Below are positions 53,622 to 63,009 of a stretch of 64,000 nucleotides of DNA, in pieces. The translations under genes were made by a program, and so were the position numbers. The DNA is taken from contig NZ_FOKT01000009.1 of NCBI RefSeq assembly GCF_900112305.1, positions 62,001 to 126,000 of the forward strand, written 5' to 3'. Every line of letters begins with the position of its first letter. Within the stretch, counting starts at the first letter, position 1. This DNA comes from Microbulbifer thermotolerans. GTDB taxonomy: Bacteria; Pseudomonadota; Gammaproteobacteria; Pseudomonadales; Cellvibrionaceae. The notes under the pieces were generated by a model, which had not been told where the DNA came from, did no database searches, and saw nothing but the letters and a program-made list of their open reading frames with translations.

Positions 53622-54023
53622 ATGAGCAGAAATCAAAATACGGCAGAAGAAGAAGCAGGCGCGATTGACCTCACTCCCATGCTGGACGTGGTGTTCATCA
53701 TGCTGATCTTCTTTATCGTCACCGCTACCTTTATCAAGGAGCCGGGTGTCGATGTGTTGAAGCCGGAAGCGACACAGGCTGAACTCAAAGCCACCTCGAT
53801 TTTGGTAGCGATCAAAGATAACGACGAAATCTGGATTGCCAAGGAAAAAGTAGACGAGCGCCAAGTGAAACTTACTCTGGAGCGCCTCTATGCGGAAAAC
53901 CCGAAAGGGTGGTTGGTAATTCAGCCCGATAAAAAAGCGAGTATCGAGAAGATAGCCCTGATTGCAGACGCCGCCAGGAAAATCGGTATCGAGAAAGTTT
54001 CGGTCGCGACAGAAAAGAGTTAA
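53622..54023 (+). CDS. exbD: ExbD-family protein
   Basis: 133 residues. One membrane segment, DLTPMLDVVFIMLIFFIVTATFI (~16-38), contains the essential proton-carrying Asp in the PMLDVVF motif. A periplasmic domain follows (EIWIAKEKVDERQVKLTLERL, GWLVIQPDKKASIEKI). ATG 53622 has AGAGAG 5 bases upstream; an earlier in-frame codon adds residues outside the family. The gap of 126 bases after exbB holds nothing recognised. Confidence 0.94.
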   Translation: MSRNQNTAEEEAGAIDLTPMLDVVFIMLIFFIVTATFIKEPGVDVLKPEATQAELKATSILVAIKDNDEIWIAKEKVDERQVKLTLERLYAENPKGWLVIQPDKKASIEKIALIADAARKIGIEKVSVATEKS

Positions 54024-54028
54024 CAGCT

Positions 54029-54652
54029 ATGAATCCGGTAAGACTATTAGGGGCGGGTGTACTGGCGGTTGCCACCACCTTTGCCCTGATCTTCACCATG
54101 CACGCGCTGATCGAGGCAAACCTCGGTGCTCCCAAAGAGGAGCAACAGATCAAGGTTGCCGATGTGGTGATGCCTGAGCAGAAGATCGAAACCCAGTACG
54201 ATACCAGCAAGCCGGACAAGCCCGACGAGCCGGAAACGCCGCCGCCGGAAATGCCGGAGCCTGAGTTTGATCAGCCCGACCTGGATGACTCCATCAGCAT
54301 GTCCGCACCGCGTGCGCAGGCTGACTTAAAGATCGGTGGTCTCGGCGGCGCATTCAGTGAGGGGGATTACCTGCCGATCGTGAAGGTGCAGCCGCAGTAT
54401 CCCCGCCGGGCGTTGCAGCGGGGCATTGAAGGCTGGGTGATTGTGGAATATACGGTGACCAAAAATGGTTCCGTGCGCGATCCGCATGTGGTGGAGGCTT
54501 ATACCGTAGACGGCAATCCCACTACCATCTTCAATCGGGCTGCGATCAAATCCGCGCTGAAGTACAAATATAAGCCGCGGGTAGTCGATGGAGAGCCGGT
54601 CGAAGTCCCTGGTGTACAAACCAAGATCAGCTTTAACCTGGCCAAGAACTAA
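54029..54652 (+). CDS. tonB: TonB energy transducer (operon copy)
   Basis: 207 residues. An N-terminal membrane anchor (LLGAGVLAVATTFALIFTMHALIEA) is followed by a Pro- and Glu-rich periplasm-spanning stretch (KPDKPDEPETPPPEMPEPEF, ~61-80) and a C-terminal TonB domain with YPRRALQRGIEGWVIVEYTV (~120-139) and NRAAIKSALKYKYKPRVVDG. It transfers proton-motive energy to outer-membrane receptors. It starts 5 bases after exbD and is followed after 11 bases by the TPR gene. The linker is short, as in TonB2-type proteins. Confidence 0.94.
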   Translation: MNPVRLLGAGVLAVATTFALIFTMHALIEANLGAPKEEQQIKVADVVMPEQKIETQYDTSKPDKPDEPETPPPEMPEPEFDQPDLDDSISMSAPRAQADLKIGGLGGAFSEGDYLPIVKVQPQYPRRALQRGIEGWVIVEYTVTKNGSVRDPHVVEAYTVDGNPTTIFNRAAIKSALKYKYKPRVVDGEPVEVPGVQTKISFNLAKN

Positions 54653-54663
54653 AGGGGAAGCAT

Positions 54664-56001
54664 ATGAAGTTGACGACAGTGACGAGAGCTTTCACTAGGC
54701 TCGCCCTGCACACGTCGGTAGCGCTGCCCCTCGTACTGGCTCCGGCGGTGAGTGTCACCGTGCTGGAAAGCGCGGGTATGAAAGTCTCTTTTGCTCAGGC
54801 TCAGGCCCAGCAGAAGACACGCAAAGTGCCCGCGATGCGCGAGAATGTGTTTAAGAAGCTGGGTAAGGTGCAGGAAGCGGCCGATGCTGAGGACTGGAAT
54901 GCGGCCTTGGCTGCATTGAAAGAGATGGAAGCCGGGAAGGCGAAGTACAATGCGTACGAAATCGCGCAGATGTACTATTTCTACGGCTACGTCTACTACA
55001 GTATGGAGCGCTTCAATGAAGCGATCACCTACTACAAGAAGGTGTTGGCGCAGGGGGCTGAAAACCTGCCTGTGGCACTGGAAGTGGGTACTCTGCTGAC
55101 TATTGCCCAGCTGTATTTCGCAACAGAGAACTACGATCAGGCTCTGAATTACCTGAACAAGTGGTTTGCTGTAGCCGAGAAAGATCAGATTACTGCGGAT
55201 TCCTATGCCCTGCGCGGCCAGGCCTATTACCAAAAAGGCGATAATGGTAAAGCGCTGTCGGATATCAATACTGCTGTGTCGATGTACGAAAAAGAGGGCA
55301 AGGTGCCGAAGGAGAGCTGGTTTGGCTTACAGCGCTTCCTCTATTACGAGAAAAATGATTACAAGAAAGTAACCTCGATTCTCGAGAAACTGGTCAAGCA
55401 CTATCCGAAAGCCGAGTACTACAAGCAGCTTGCAGGTATGTACGGAGAGCTGAAGCGGGATAAGGATCAGCTGCATATGATGGAGGCGGCCTATATCGCT
55501 GGCGCTCTGCAGAAAGAGAAAGAGCTATTGAATATGGCCTATCTCTTTATGGGGAACGAGATGCCCTACAAAGGGGCCAAGGTCATCAAAAAAGGGCTCG
55601 CGGAGAAAAAGATCAAGCGCACTTCGAAGAATCTGGAAACCCTTGCACAGGCTTACCAGATGGCGCAGGAGTTGCAAAAATCTATCCCCGAGCTGGAGGC
55701 CGCGGCTCAGCTGTCCGACAAGGGTGACATTTATTCGCGTCTGGCCGGTATCTATCTGGATCTGGACAAGAATCAGAAAGCCGTTGAAATGGGTGCCAAA
55801 GCGCTCAAGAAAGGGGGCATCAAGCGCCCGGACCAGCTGTACATCGTTCTGGGTATGGCCAATGCCAACCTTAAAAAGTATGACACTGCATTGAAGCATT
55901 TGAAGGAAGCGAAAAAATACGATCGCTCCAAAAAATTTGCCGAGCAGTGGATTGCCTTTGTTGAGAGCGAGAAGAAACGCGAGGAGCAACTGGCGATCTG
56001 A
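54664..56001 (+). CDS. TPR-repeat protein, last gene of the TonB operon
   Basis: 445 residues. A signal peptide is likely (LALHTSVALPLVLAPAVSVTV), so it is periplasmic or outer-membrane associated. Repeated ~34-residue helical units follow, e.g. IAQMYYFYGYVYYSMERFNEA, LYFATENYDQALNYLNKWF and LRGQAYYQKGDNGKALSDI; the C-terminal third continues with YSRLAGIYLDLDKNQKAVEM and VLGMANANLKKYDTALKHL. Lys and Tyr are frequent. TPR genes end equivalent operons in Shewanella and Vibrio, where the protein (TtpA-like) is needed for uptake in some systems. A strong terminator follows. Confidence 0.9.
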   Translation: MKLTTVTRAFTRLALHTSVALPLVLAPAVSVTVLESAGMKVSFAQAQAQQKTRKVPAMRENVFKKLGKVQEAADAEDWNAALAALKEMEAGKAKYNAYEIAQMYYFYGYVYYSMERFNEAITYYKKVLAQGAENLPVALEVGTLLTIAQLYFATENYDQALNYLNKWFAVAEKDQITADSYALRGQAYYQKGDNGKALSDINTAVSMYEKEGKVPKESWFGLQRFLYYEKNDYKKVTSILEKLVKHYPKAEYYKQLAGMYGELKRDKDQLHMMEAAYIAGALQKEKELLNMAYLFMGNEMPYKGAKVIKKGLAEKKIKRTSKNLETLAQAYQMAQELQKSIPELEAAAQLSDKGDIYSRLAGIYLDLDKNQKAVEMGAKALKKGGIKRPDQLYIVLGMANANLKKYDTALKHLKEAKKYDRSKKFAEQWIAFVESEKKREEQLAI

Positions 56002-56023
56002 TTGCCATACACTCTTCCCATTG

Positions 56024-56056
56024 AAAAGGCCGCGCAGTGATGCGCGGCCTTTTTTT
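56024..56056 (+). terminator. Rho-independent terminator of the TonB operon
   Basis: Thirteen-base arms AAAAGGCCGCGCA (56024-56036) and TGCGCGGCCTTTT (56041-56053) with a GTGA loop and a run of seven T (56050-56056). Confidence 0.93.
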
Positions 56057-56106
56057 GTGGTGTTTGTTTTACAAGCGGTTGAAAAATGCACAGTTAATTG
56101 CGAATT

Positions 56107-56156
56107 ATTTACAAATGCATGTAAATCGGCTATTAAATAACAGTAGCTGATCAGCT
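56107..56156. promoter_or_regulatory. Two palindromes upstream of the second tonB gene
   Basis: ATTTACA-6-TGTAAAT at 56107-56126 and the 12-base perfect palindrome AGCTGATCAGCT at 56145-56156 lie 60-110 bases before the gene, in AT-rich sequence. Either could be an operator. Neither resembles the Fur box closely. Confidence 0.4.
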
Positions 56157-56215
56157 CCTTCCAACACTGGTGATGTTTACCGATTTAACACCCAAATAAT
56201 AAAAGGAGAGGTGTT

Positions 56216-56860
56216 ATGGGTAGAGCTTATCTGCTAATTTCCAATCTCCCGCTTGTTTCCCACCAACTGGCCCACTACGGGCGAAGTTTCGCAATGGCAG
56301 CTGTAGCCACCACGCTGCTAGTCGTGGCGATGAGTCGGTTGATTGCCACAGATTTTTCGGAGCCGCCTGCTGAAGAATATTCACCAATAAAGTCGGTTCA
56401 TATGCCGGAAATGAAAGTGACAACGATCAGGGAGGAGCCGCCTCAACCGCCACAGCCGGTGCCCTCGCAGCCTACCTTTGATCCGCCAGCAGTGGACCCG
56501 ACCATACCGAAAATCCCCACCGTAATGGCGCCGCCTACTGTCAGTAATGAGGCTAATCAGATAGTAGTTTCCAGGGATCCGGTACCGGTATTCAAACCCT
56601 CGCCCCGCTATCCCAGCGCCGCGTTGCGTAAAGGCATAGAGGGCTATGTTGTGGTGGAATTTACAATCACCAAGACGGGTAGCGTAAAGGATGTACGTGT
56701 AGTAGCGGGCTATGACAGCGCCGGCAATCCGACGAATGTTTTTAACCGCTCAGCGATCGCAGCTGCGGCGAGATTTAAATATCAGCCGCAGCTGAGGGAT
56801 GGAGTGCCAGTGGAGCAATACGGTGTACGTAACCGTATCCGCTACAAGCTGGGGGATTAA
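56216..56860 (+). CDS. TonB energy transducer (second, separate copy)
   Basis: 214 residues. Membrane anchor at ~24-43 (SFAMAAVATTLLVVAMSRLI), then a Pro-rich linker (EEPPQPPQPVPSQPTFDPP) and a C-terminal TonB domain (PSPRYPSAALRKGIEGYVVVEF and NRSAIAAAARFKYQPQLRDG). The anchor is preceded by an unusually long cytoplasmic stretch of ~22 residues. ATG 56216 has AAAAGGAGAGG upstream. It lies behind the terminator of the main TonB operon and has its own promoter region, so it may be expressed under other conditions while using the same ExbB/ExbD. Confidence 0.92.
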   Translation: MGRAYLLISNLPLVSHQLAHYGRSFAMAAVATTLLVVAMSRLIATDFSEPPAEEYSPIKSVHMPEMKVTTIREEPPQPPQPVPSQPTFDPPAVDPTIPKIPTVMAPPTVSNEANQIVVSRDPVPVFKPSPRYPSAALRKGIEGYVVVEFTITKTGSVKDVRVVAGYDSAGNPTNVFNRSAIAAAARFKYQPQLRDGVPVEQYGVRNRIRYKLGD

Positions 56861-56871
56861 AACAGGTGCAG

Positions 56872-56890
56872 GCGCGGCCTCAGGCCGCGC
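56872..56890. terminator. Hairpin between the convergent tonB and ilvD genes
   Basis: Nine-base perfect arms GCGCGGCCT / AGGCCGCGC around a single C, 11 bases after the tonB stop and 12 before the ilvD stop. T-runs are poor on both sides. Confidence 0.6.
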
Positions 56891-56902
56891 TTGTGGACTC
56901 GT

Positions 56903-58738
56903 TCAGTCTATTTCACGCACTGCACCCCTGTCTGCGCTGGTAGCCAGCAATGCATAGGCTTTCAGTGCTTTGCTTACTTTGCGCGGGCGCACCTCGGTAG
57001 GCTTCCAGGCATTCGCGCCTTTGGCTTCCATCGCGGAGCGCCTGCGCTCTAGTTCTTCATCACTGATCAGTATTTCAATACTGCGCGCCGGGATATCGAT
57101 ACGGATAGTGTCCCCATTTTCCACCAGTCCAATAGCGCCACCAGAGGCAGCCTCGGGTGATACGTGGCCGATGGAAAGTCCGGAGGTGCCGCCGGAGAAA
57201 CGGCCGTCGGTAATCAATGCGCAAGATTTGCCCAGCCCCTTGGATTTCAAATAGCTGGTGGGATAGAGCATTTCCTGCATGCCGGGTCCGCCCTTGGGCC
57301 CCTCGTAACGCACAATGACAGCCTCGCCGGCCTCAACTTTGCCGCCGAGTATGTGCTCCACCGCAGCTTCTTGGCTTTCGACGATATGTGCTGGGCCCTC
57401 GAACCGCCACAGCGCCTCGTCAACGCCGGAGGTTTTCACCACACAGCCATTTGGGGCCAGGTTACCGAACAGCACCGCCAAACCACCCTCTGAGGTGTAG
57501 GCGTGTTGCACCGAGCGGATACAGCCGTTCTGCCGGTCATCGTCCAGACTGGGCCAGCGGGTGTCCTGGTGGAAGGCCGTCTGCGTGGGGATACCCGCCG
57601 GGCCGGCGCGGTAGAAACTGTGTACCGATGGGTCGTCGGTACGGCGTATGTCCCACTGTTCCAGGGCCTCAAGCAGTGTACGGCTGTGTACGGTGGGTAG
57701 GGATGTATCAAGCAGTCCCTCTGCCTCCAATTCGCCGAGAATGGCCATAACGCCACCGGCGCGGTGTACGTCCTCAATATGGTATTTCTGGGTGTTGGGC
57801 GCCACTTTGCATAATTGTGGAATATGTCGGGACAGGCGGTCGATGTCCGCCAGATTAAAGTCGATACCCCCCTCTTGGGCGGCGGCCAGAAGGTGCAGGA
57901 TGGTGTTGGTGGAGCCCCCCATGGCGATGTCCAAGGCCATGGCATTTTCGAAAGCGGCGCGACAGGCGATGTTGCGCGGTAGGGCGCTTTCGTCGTCATT
58001 CTCGTAGTAGCGCTTGGCCAGGGAGACGATCTCACGACCGGCGCGGAGGAATAGCTGCTTGCGGTCGGCGTGTGTCGCCAGCAGGGTGCCGTTGCCTGGG
58101 AGGGCCAGGCCCAGGGCTTCGGTCAAACAGTTCATCGAGTTGGCGGTGAACATACCCGAGCAGGAGCCACAGGTGGGGCAGGCGGACCGCTCATATTCGG
58201 CTACCGTCTCTTCGGAGGCGGTGTCGGTGGCCGCGATCACCATTGCGTCGACGAGGTCCAGTTTGTGCTCGGCAAGCTTGGTCTTGCCGGCCTCCATAGG
58301 GCCGCCAGAAACAAATATGGTGGGAATATTCAGCCGCAGCGCGGCCATCAACATTCCGGGAGTGATCTTGTCGCAGTTGGAAATACAGACTAATGCGTCG
58401 GCACAGTGGGCATTGACCATGTACTCAACCGAGTCGGCGATAATCTCGCGGCTGGGCAGGCTGTAGAGCATACCGTCGTGCCCCATGGCGATGCCGTCGT
58501 CCACCGCGATGGTATTGAATTCTTTGGCCACGCCGCCGGCACGTTCTATTTCTTCCGCCACCAATTGGCCCATATCCTTTAAGTGCACGTGTCCGGGTAC
58601 GAACTGGGTAAAGGAGTTGGCGATGGCGATGATCGGCTTTTGAAAATCGCCGTCTTTCATACCGGTCGCTCGCCACAGGGCGCGGGCGCCGGCCATATTG
58701 CGACCGGCGGTGGAAGTTCGGGAGCGGTATTGGGGCAT
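56903..58738 (-). CDS. ilvD: Dihydroxy-acid dehydratase
   Basis: 611 residues (E. coli 616). Iron-sulphur enzyme that dehydrates dihydroxy acids in valine and isoleucine synthesis. Cluster and signature motifs are [17 protein letters not shown] (~119-135), [20 protein letters not shown] (~189-208) and late [13 protein letters not shown]-type [25 protein letters not shown] (split here as [22 protein letters not shown]). ATG 58738 gives the normal N-terminus [20 protein letters not shown]. Works with IlvA, coded ~35 kb away in this window. Confidence 0.97.
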   Translation of the reverse strand: MPQYRSRTSTAGRNMAGARALWRATGMKDGDFQKPIIAIANSFTQFVPGHVHLKDMGQLVAEEIERAGGVAKEFNTIAVDDGIAMGHDGMLYSLPSREIIADSVEYMVNAHCADALVCISNCDKITPGMLMAALRLNIPTIFVSGGPMEAGKTKLAEHKLDLVDAMVIAATDTASEETVAEYERSACPTCGSCSGMFTANSMNCLTEALGLALPGNGTLLATHADRKQLFLRAGREIVSLAKRYYENDDESALPRNIACRAAFENAMALDIAMGGSTNTILHLLAAAQEGGIDFNLADIDRLSRHIPQLCKVAPNTQKYHIEDVHRAGGVMAILGELEAEGLLDTSLPTVHSRTLLEALEQWDIRRTDDPSVHSFYRAGPAGIPTQTAFHQDTRWPSLDDDRQNGCIRSVQHAYTSEGGLAVLFGNLAPNGCVVKTSGVDEALWRFEGPAHIVESQEAAVEHILGGKVEAGEAVIVRYEGPKGGPGMQEMLYPTSYLKSKGLGKSCALITDGRFSGGTSGLSIGHVSPEAASGGAIGLVENGDTIRIDIPARSIEILISDEELERRRSAMEAKGANAWKPTEVRPRKVSKALKAYALLATSADRGAVREID

Positions 58739-58871
58739 AGAGAATTCCGGATAGATTCACTCAGTTGTGGTTTTGCACCGCCCCTAGCCGGACGGTACGA
58801 CGTAGAAGGCGAAGGTTACCAAAATTGTGAAAATTTTGCGCGCTGTGAGGCTGTTATGCCCTAAGGGGAGA

Positions 58872-58899
58872 TTTGCATCCCAATTTTTGGGGATGCAAA
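58872..58899. other. Hairpin between argA and ilvD
   Basis: Ten-base perfect arms TTTGCATCCC (58872-58881) and GGGATGCAAA (58890-58899), 28 bases beyond the argA stop. Could end argA transcription or regulate ilvD; no T-run is present. Confidence 0.5.
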
Positions 58900-58926
58900 G
58901 GGTTATAGTCCTTTTAAATCCCGGTG

Positions 58927-60237
58927 TTATGGATGCAGCCGCTTTCGCAAAACACGCGAATTGCGCTGTATGTTGTACAGGGATTGGCGCGAAGCCGGCA
59001 GGTCTTTTGCTGTCGCCGGGTTAAAGCCCTGCTCGATAAACCAGTGTTCAGTCTGCGTGGTCAGTACAAAGAGTTCATTAATCCCGAGCACACCCGCCTG
59101 ACGTTCCAGGTGACGCAATAGCTTGGCGCCGCGACCGCTGCCGCGGAAATCCGGGTGTATAGCTACACAGGCAAGTTCCGCCGCGACAACCTGACCCTGT
59201 TCATCGTGAATCGGATACAGCGCGGCGCAGGCGACCGGAGTGCCGTCCACTTCTACCAACGTGAAGTGGTCGATTTCCGCTTCCAGCTTTTCCCGCGGGC
59301 GTCGCACCAGTATGCCCTGTGTCTCCAAGGGGCGAATCAGGCCGAGAATGCCTCCCACATCGGTGATACGTGCGCGGCGGATCACTTCGTAGCTGTCGCG
59401 GTAAATCATGGTGCCGGCGCCCTCGCGGCGAAACAGCTCCTGTATCAGCGCTCCGTTCTGCGCGTAGCTCAGCAGATGTGTGCGCGGCGTGCCGGCATTG
59501 CAGGCGGCGATAGCGCAGCGCAAAGCTGCGCTGTCCACCCGCGAGGTGATTTGTTCCGCCTGCACGATACTGAGCTCCGTGACACGTTCGCCGTCAATCG
59601 AGAGTTGTGGTGCTTCGCGAAACAACACCAGTTTTTCTGCCTGCAAGGCACGCGCGGCTTCCGAGGCTAAATCGAGATAATTGAGGTTGAACAGTTCGCC
59701 GGTCAGCGACGTGCCCAGCGGAGACAGCAGTACCAACGCGCCCTGCTCCAGAGCGTGCTGAATGGTTTTTACCTCCATGCGGCGTACAGTACCGGTCCAG
59801 CGCAGGTCCACACCGTCGAGCACGCCGATAGGGCGCGCGGTAATGAAATTGCCCGACACGACCTTCAGTGCCGAACGCGCCATTGGTGAGTCCGGCAAGC
59901 CCTGGGAAAAAGCGGCTTCCAGTTCGAAGCGGAGTTTGCCTACCGCGGCCTTGATTACCTCCAGTGTTTCGCGGTCGGTAACGCGGGTGTTGCCGTGAAA
60001 TTGATTCGCGATACCGCGCTCGGCCAGGGCCCGATTTATCTGCGCGCGCGCACCGTGGACAACCACCAGACGTGCTCCCAGGCTGACCAGCAGCGTGAGG
60101 TCATGCACCAGGTTGCGGAAATTTGCGTGTTCCAGTGCATCGCCGGGAAGGCCGATCACCAGGGTACGGCCGCGCAGGTCGTTGATATAAGGTGCGGCGT
60201 GGCGAAACCAGTTTAGGGAGGCGTTGTCATCGCTCAC
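58927..60237 (-). CDS. argA: N-acetylglutamate synthase
   Basis: 436 residues. First step of arginine synthesis: acetylates glutamate with acetyl-CoA. The N-terminal amino-acid-kinase-like domain (~20-290; LVVVHGARAQINRALAERG, VLLSPLGTSLTGELFNLNY) binds arginine for feedback inhibition. The C-terminal GNAT domain (~295-436) has ELACVAIHPDFRGSGRGAKLL, the acetyl-CoA loop with the R/Q-x-x-G-x-G/A motif. Start is GTG 60237. Fits the conserved order with argE. Confidence 0.96.
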   Translation of the reverse strand: MSDDNASLNWFRHAAPYINDLRGRTLVIGLPGDALEHANFRNLVHDLTLLVSLGARLVVVHGARAQINRALAERGIANQFHGNTRVTDRETLEVIKAAVGKLRFELEAAFSQGLPDSPMARSALKVVSGNFITARPIGVLDGVDLRWTGTVRRMEVKTIQHALEQGALVLLSPLGTSLTGELFNLNYLDLASEAARALQAEKLVLFREAPQLSIDGERVTELSIVQAEQITSRVDSAALRCAIAACNAGTPRTHLLSYAQNGALIQELFRREGAGTMIYRDSYEVIRRARITDVGGILGLIRPLETQGILVRRPREKLEAEIDHFTLVEVDGTPVACAALYPIHDEQGQVVAAELACVAIHPDFRGSGRGAKLLRHLERQAGVLGINELFVLTTQTEHWFIEQGFNPATAKDLPASRQSLYNIQRNSRVLRKRLHP

Positions 60238-60406
60238 TAATTTGTACCCCGTTTGTTTTGCAGCCCTGGCGAATATACAGCAATTTTACCTTTCCCCTAT
60301 AGCTGCAGTTGACGAACCGGTGTTACCTTCAGAGGGGGTTTCATCCGGGTGCGAGCGAAGTGGGATTGCCACCTAAAAAGACTCATGAGTACTTTTTCCT
60401 GCTGCA

Positions 60407-61558
60407 TCAAAGGCAAAATCTTGCGATCAGTCCGCGCAGTATCGATACCATTGGTTCGATACGCTCCAGCCCGAGAAACTCATCTGGCTGGTGGGCTTGA
60501 TTGATGTCGCCCGGCCCCAGAACGATGGTGTCCATCCCCATACTTTTCAAATAGGGGGCCTCGGTGGCGAAGGCCACGCTTTCGGCGCTGTTGCCGGTGA
60601 GCTTTTCGGCGGTTTTTACCAACTCTGAGTGGATATCCTGTTCGAAGGCCTCGGTGCCCGCAAACAGCGGCGCATAGTCGAGTTTGATTTTTTCGTCCTC
60701 GATACATGCGTGCAGGCGTTGTTGCAGTTCCGCGCGCAGGTCAGTCAGCGCCATGCCTGGCAGGGGGCGAATATCAAACTGCAATTCCACATGGCCACAG
60801 ATCCGGTTCGGATTGTCTCCACCGTGGATGCAGCCCAGATTCATTGTTGGAACCGGTACGGCAAAACCGGGGTTGTGGTAACGCTGCTGCCACTCTCCGC
60901 GCAATTTCAACAATTCGCCGATAGCAGTGTGCATCGCTTCCAGAGCATTGGCGCCCAAGGCCGGGTTGGAGGAGTGGCCGGACTGGCCGGTAATACGTAC
61001 CGCCTCCATCATGGCGCCTTTATGCGTGTAAACGGGTTTGAGCCCGGTGGGCTCGCCCACTACGGCATAGCGGGCCTTGGGCCGGCCGGCTTTAACCAAG
61101 GCGCGGGCGCCGGCCATCGAAGTTTCTTCATCAGCGGTGGCAAGCACGATCAATGGCTGCCGCAGCGGTTTGTCACTAAAAGTTTTTGCAGCCTCTATAG
61201 CGATCGGGAAAAAGCCTTTCATATCAGTGGCTCCCAGGCCGTAGAGGCGGTTGTCCCGCTCCACCAACTGAAAGGGGTCAGTTTGCCATCGGCCCTCGTC
61301 GAAGGGCACTGTGTCTGTGTGCCCGGCCAACACGAGGCCGCCGTCACCCCGGCCGAGGGTAGCGATCATATTGACCTTTTGCGGCTGGTTTGCGATTGGC
61401 ATCAGCTCGACATTAAAGCCCAGGGTTTCCAGCCAGACCGCCAGAAGCTCAACGACTCCGCGGTTGCCCATGTCGAGAGCGGGGTCGGTGGCGCTGATGC
61501 TGGGGCTGGCGACCAGTTGCCGCAGTTGCTGCTTCAGATCCGGAAGCGGTTTGACCAT
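60407..61558 (-). CDS. argE: Acetylornithine deacetylase
   Basis: 383 residues. Removes acetate from N-acetylornithine in the linear arginine pathway. Metal-site motifs of the M20 family are LAGHTDTVPFD (His and Asp), YGLGATDMKGFF (bridging Asp) and LATADEETSMAGA (catalytic and ligand Glu). Zinc ligands continue with AVVGEPTGLKPV. ATG 61558 with AAGGAA upstream. The presence of ArgE suggests the non-recycling route, although argJ cannot be excluded elsewhere. Cytoplasmic. Confidence 0.93.
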   Translation of the reverse strand: MVKPLPDLKQQLRQLVASPSISATDPALDMGNRGVVELLAVWLETLGFNVELMPIANQPQKVNMIATLGRGDGGLVLAGHTDTVPFDEGRWQTDPFQLVERDNRLYGLGATDMKGFFPIAIEAAKTFSDKPLRQPLIVLATADEETSMAGARALVKAGRPKARYAVVGEPTGLKPVYTHKGAMMEAVRITGQSGHSSNPALGANALEAMHTAIGELLKLRGEWQQRYHNPGFAVPVPTMNLGCIHGGDNPNRICGHVELQFDIRPLPGMALTDLRAELQQRLHACIEDEKIKLDYAPLFAGTEAFEQDIHSELVKTAEKLTGNSAESVAFATEAPYLKSMGMDTIVLGPGDINQAHQPDEFLGLERIEPMVSILRGLIARFCL

Positions 61559-61661
61559 GGTGGTTTCCTTTTGTTGGCCCTTTCCTCTTTTTAGTATCGG
61601 ACCGCGGGTGTCGCATGGGCGGCTGTGCGCAAAGTGCGGGAATCTCTATTCCCGTGCATAA

Positions 61662-61690
61662 AAAAAGGAGGCGCTTTGCGCCTCCTTTTT
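61662..61690. terminator. Bidirectional terminator between argE and the Pit gene
   Basis: Thirteen-base perfect arms AAAAAGGAGGCGC (61662-61674) and GCGCCTCCTTTTT (61678-61690) around TTT; the minus strand continues with T (seven in all), making it the terminator of the Pit operon 32 bases upstream. Confidence 0.92.
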
Positions 61691-61721
61691 ATCAAAGTGC
61701 TTGGGGTGGAACCAGCTGTTT

Positions 61722-62996
61722 CTAGCCGAATACGCCCTTGAAGAAAAAGAAGAACAGGATTGCGATACCGGCACCTGCGGGCAAAGTAACCACCCAGGAT
61801 ACGGCAATGGTGCTGACCATACGCAAGTTGAGCGCACCGATACCCCGGGCCAGTCCTACCCCCAGTACCGCTCCGACCAGTGTGTGGGTGGTGGATACCG
61901 GCAGGCCGGTACCGGAGGCCAGCACTACAGTGGACGCAGCGGCGAGCTCTGCGGCAAAGCCGCGGCTGGGCGTCAGTTCGGTGATCTTTTTGCCGATGGT
62001 GGCCATTACCTTAAAACCGTAAGTGGCCAGCCCGACAATGATTCCCACTCCCCCCAGCAGCAAAATCCATGACGGCATGGTTGCCTTGGCCAATACCGCG
62101 CCACTCTGCACCGTGCTGACTACCGCGGCCAGAGGTCCCACGGCGTTGGCCACGTCGTTGGAGCCGTGGGCAAAGGCCATGGCACAGGCGGTGAAAATCA
62201 TCAGGATTGCGAAGAGACGCTCGACACTGGCGAAGCGGTTGCTCTGCTCCTCAGCCGGGTTGCGTTTGATGCGCTTCAACATGGCGATGCCGACGGACAT
62301 CACCAGCAAGCCCACCAGTGCGGCGATGCCGGCGTCTTGCAAGAAGCTCAGCTTTATATCCAAATCCTTAAACAGGTGTTTGAGCCCTTTGGTGAGGGTG
62401 ACCATGGACACCATCCAGCCCGCCGCGAACATATACATGGGGATATAGCGCTTGGCGTTGGCAAAGGGGTCGGCGGTATCGAGAATAAGGCGTTGGACAC
62501 TGCGGAACAGCAGAAAGGAAATGGTGCCGGCCAACAGCGGTGATACCACCCAGCTGGCGACGATGGATACCACCTTGCCCCAGGCCACCGCTTCGATGGA
62601 TATCCCCACGGCCGAGAAGCCGACAATGGCACCGACAATGGAGTGCGTGGTGGATACCGGCCAGCCGAGCAGGCTGGCAATCAGCAGCCACGTACCCGCC
62701 GCCAGTAGTGCCGACAGCATTCCGTAGACGAGCAGCTCCGGTTGATCCGTGAACACTTGGGCATCGATGATGCCCTTGCGGATGGTGGCGGTCACTTCGC
62801 CGCCAGCCAAATAGGCTCCGGCAAACTCGAACACCATGGCGATGACGATTGCCTGTCTGACGGTCAGGGCGCGAGAGCCTACAGAGGTGCCCATGGCGTT
62901 GGCCACGTCGTTGGCGCCTACTCCCCAGGCCATAAAAAAGCCGAATACACAGGCGAGAATCAGCAGGATATTCCCGTATTGACTCAGAATTTCCAC
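61722..62996 (-). CDS. Inorganic phosphate transporter, Pit family
   Basis: 424 residues. Inner-membrane proton- or sodium-coupled phosphate carrier. The duplicated family signature is obvious: FFMAWGVGANDVANAMGTSVGSRAL (first half, ~19-43) and ACAMAFAHGSNDVANAVGPLAA (second half, ~271-292), with GLPVSTTHTLVGAVLGVGLARG and GWPVSTTHSIVGAIVG as the matching helices. Start is GTG 62996 with GGGGGAT upstream. The preceding gene codes for its usual PhoU-like partner 13 bases away. Confidence 0.94.
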   Translation of the reverse strand: MEILSQYGNILLILACVFGFFMAWGVGANDVANAMGTSVGSRALTVRQAIVIAMVFEFAGAYLAGGEVTATIRKGIIDAQVFTDQPELLVYGMLSALLAAGTWLLIASLLGWPVSTTHSIVGAIVGFSAVGISIEAVAWGKVVSIVASWVVSPLLAGTISFLLFRSVQRLILDTADPFANAKRYIPMYMFAAGWMVSMVTLTKGLKHLFKDLDIKLSFLQDAGIAALVGLLVMSVGIAMLKRIKRNPAEEQSNRFASVERLFAILMIFTACAMAFAHGSNDVANAVGPLAAVVSTVQSGAVLAKATMPSWILLLGGVGIIVGLATYGFKVMATIGKKITELTPSRGFAAELAAASTVVLASGTGLPVSTTHTLVGAVLGVGLARGIGALNLRMVSTIAVSWVVTLPAGAGIAILFFFFFKGVFG

Positions 62997-63009
62997 TGTC
63001 GATCCCCCG

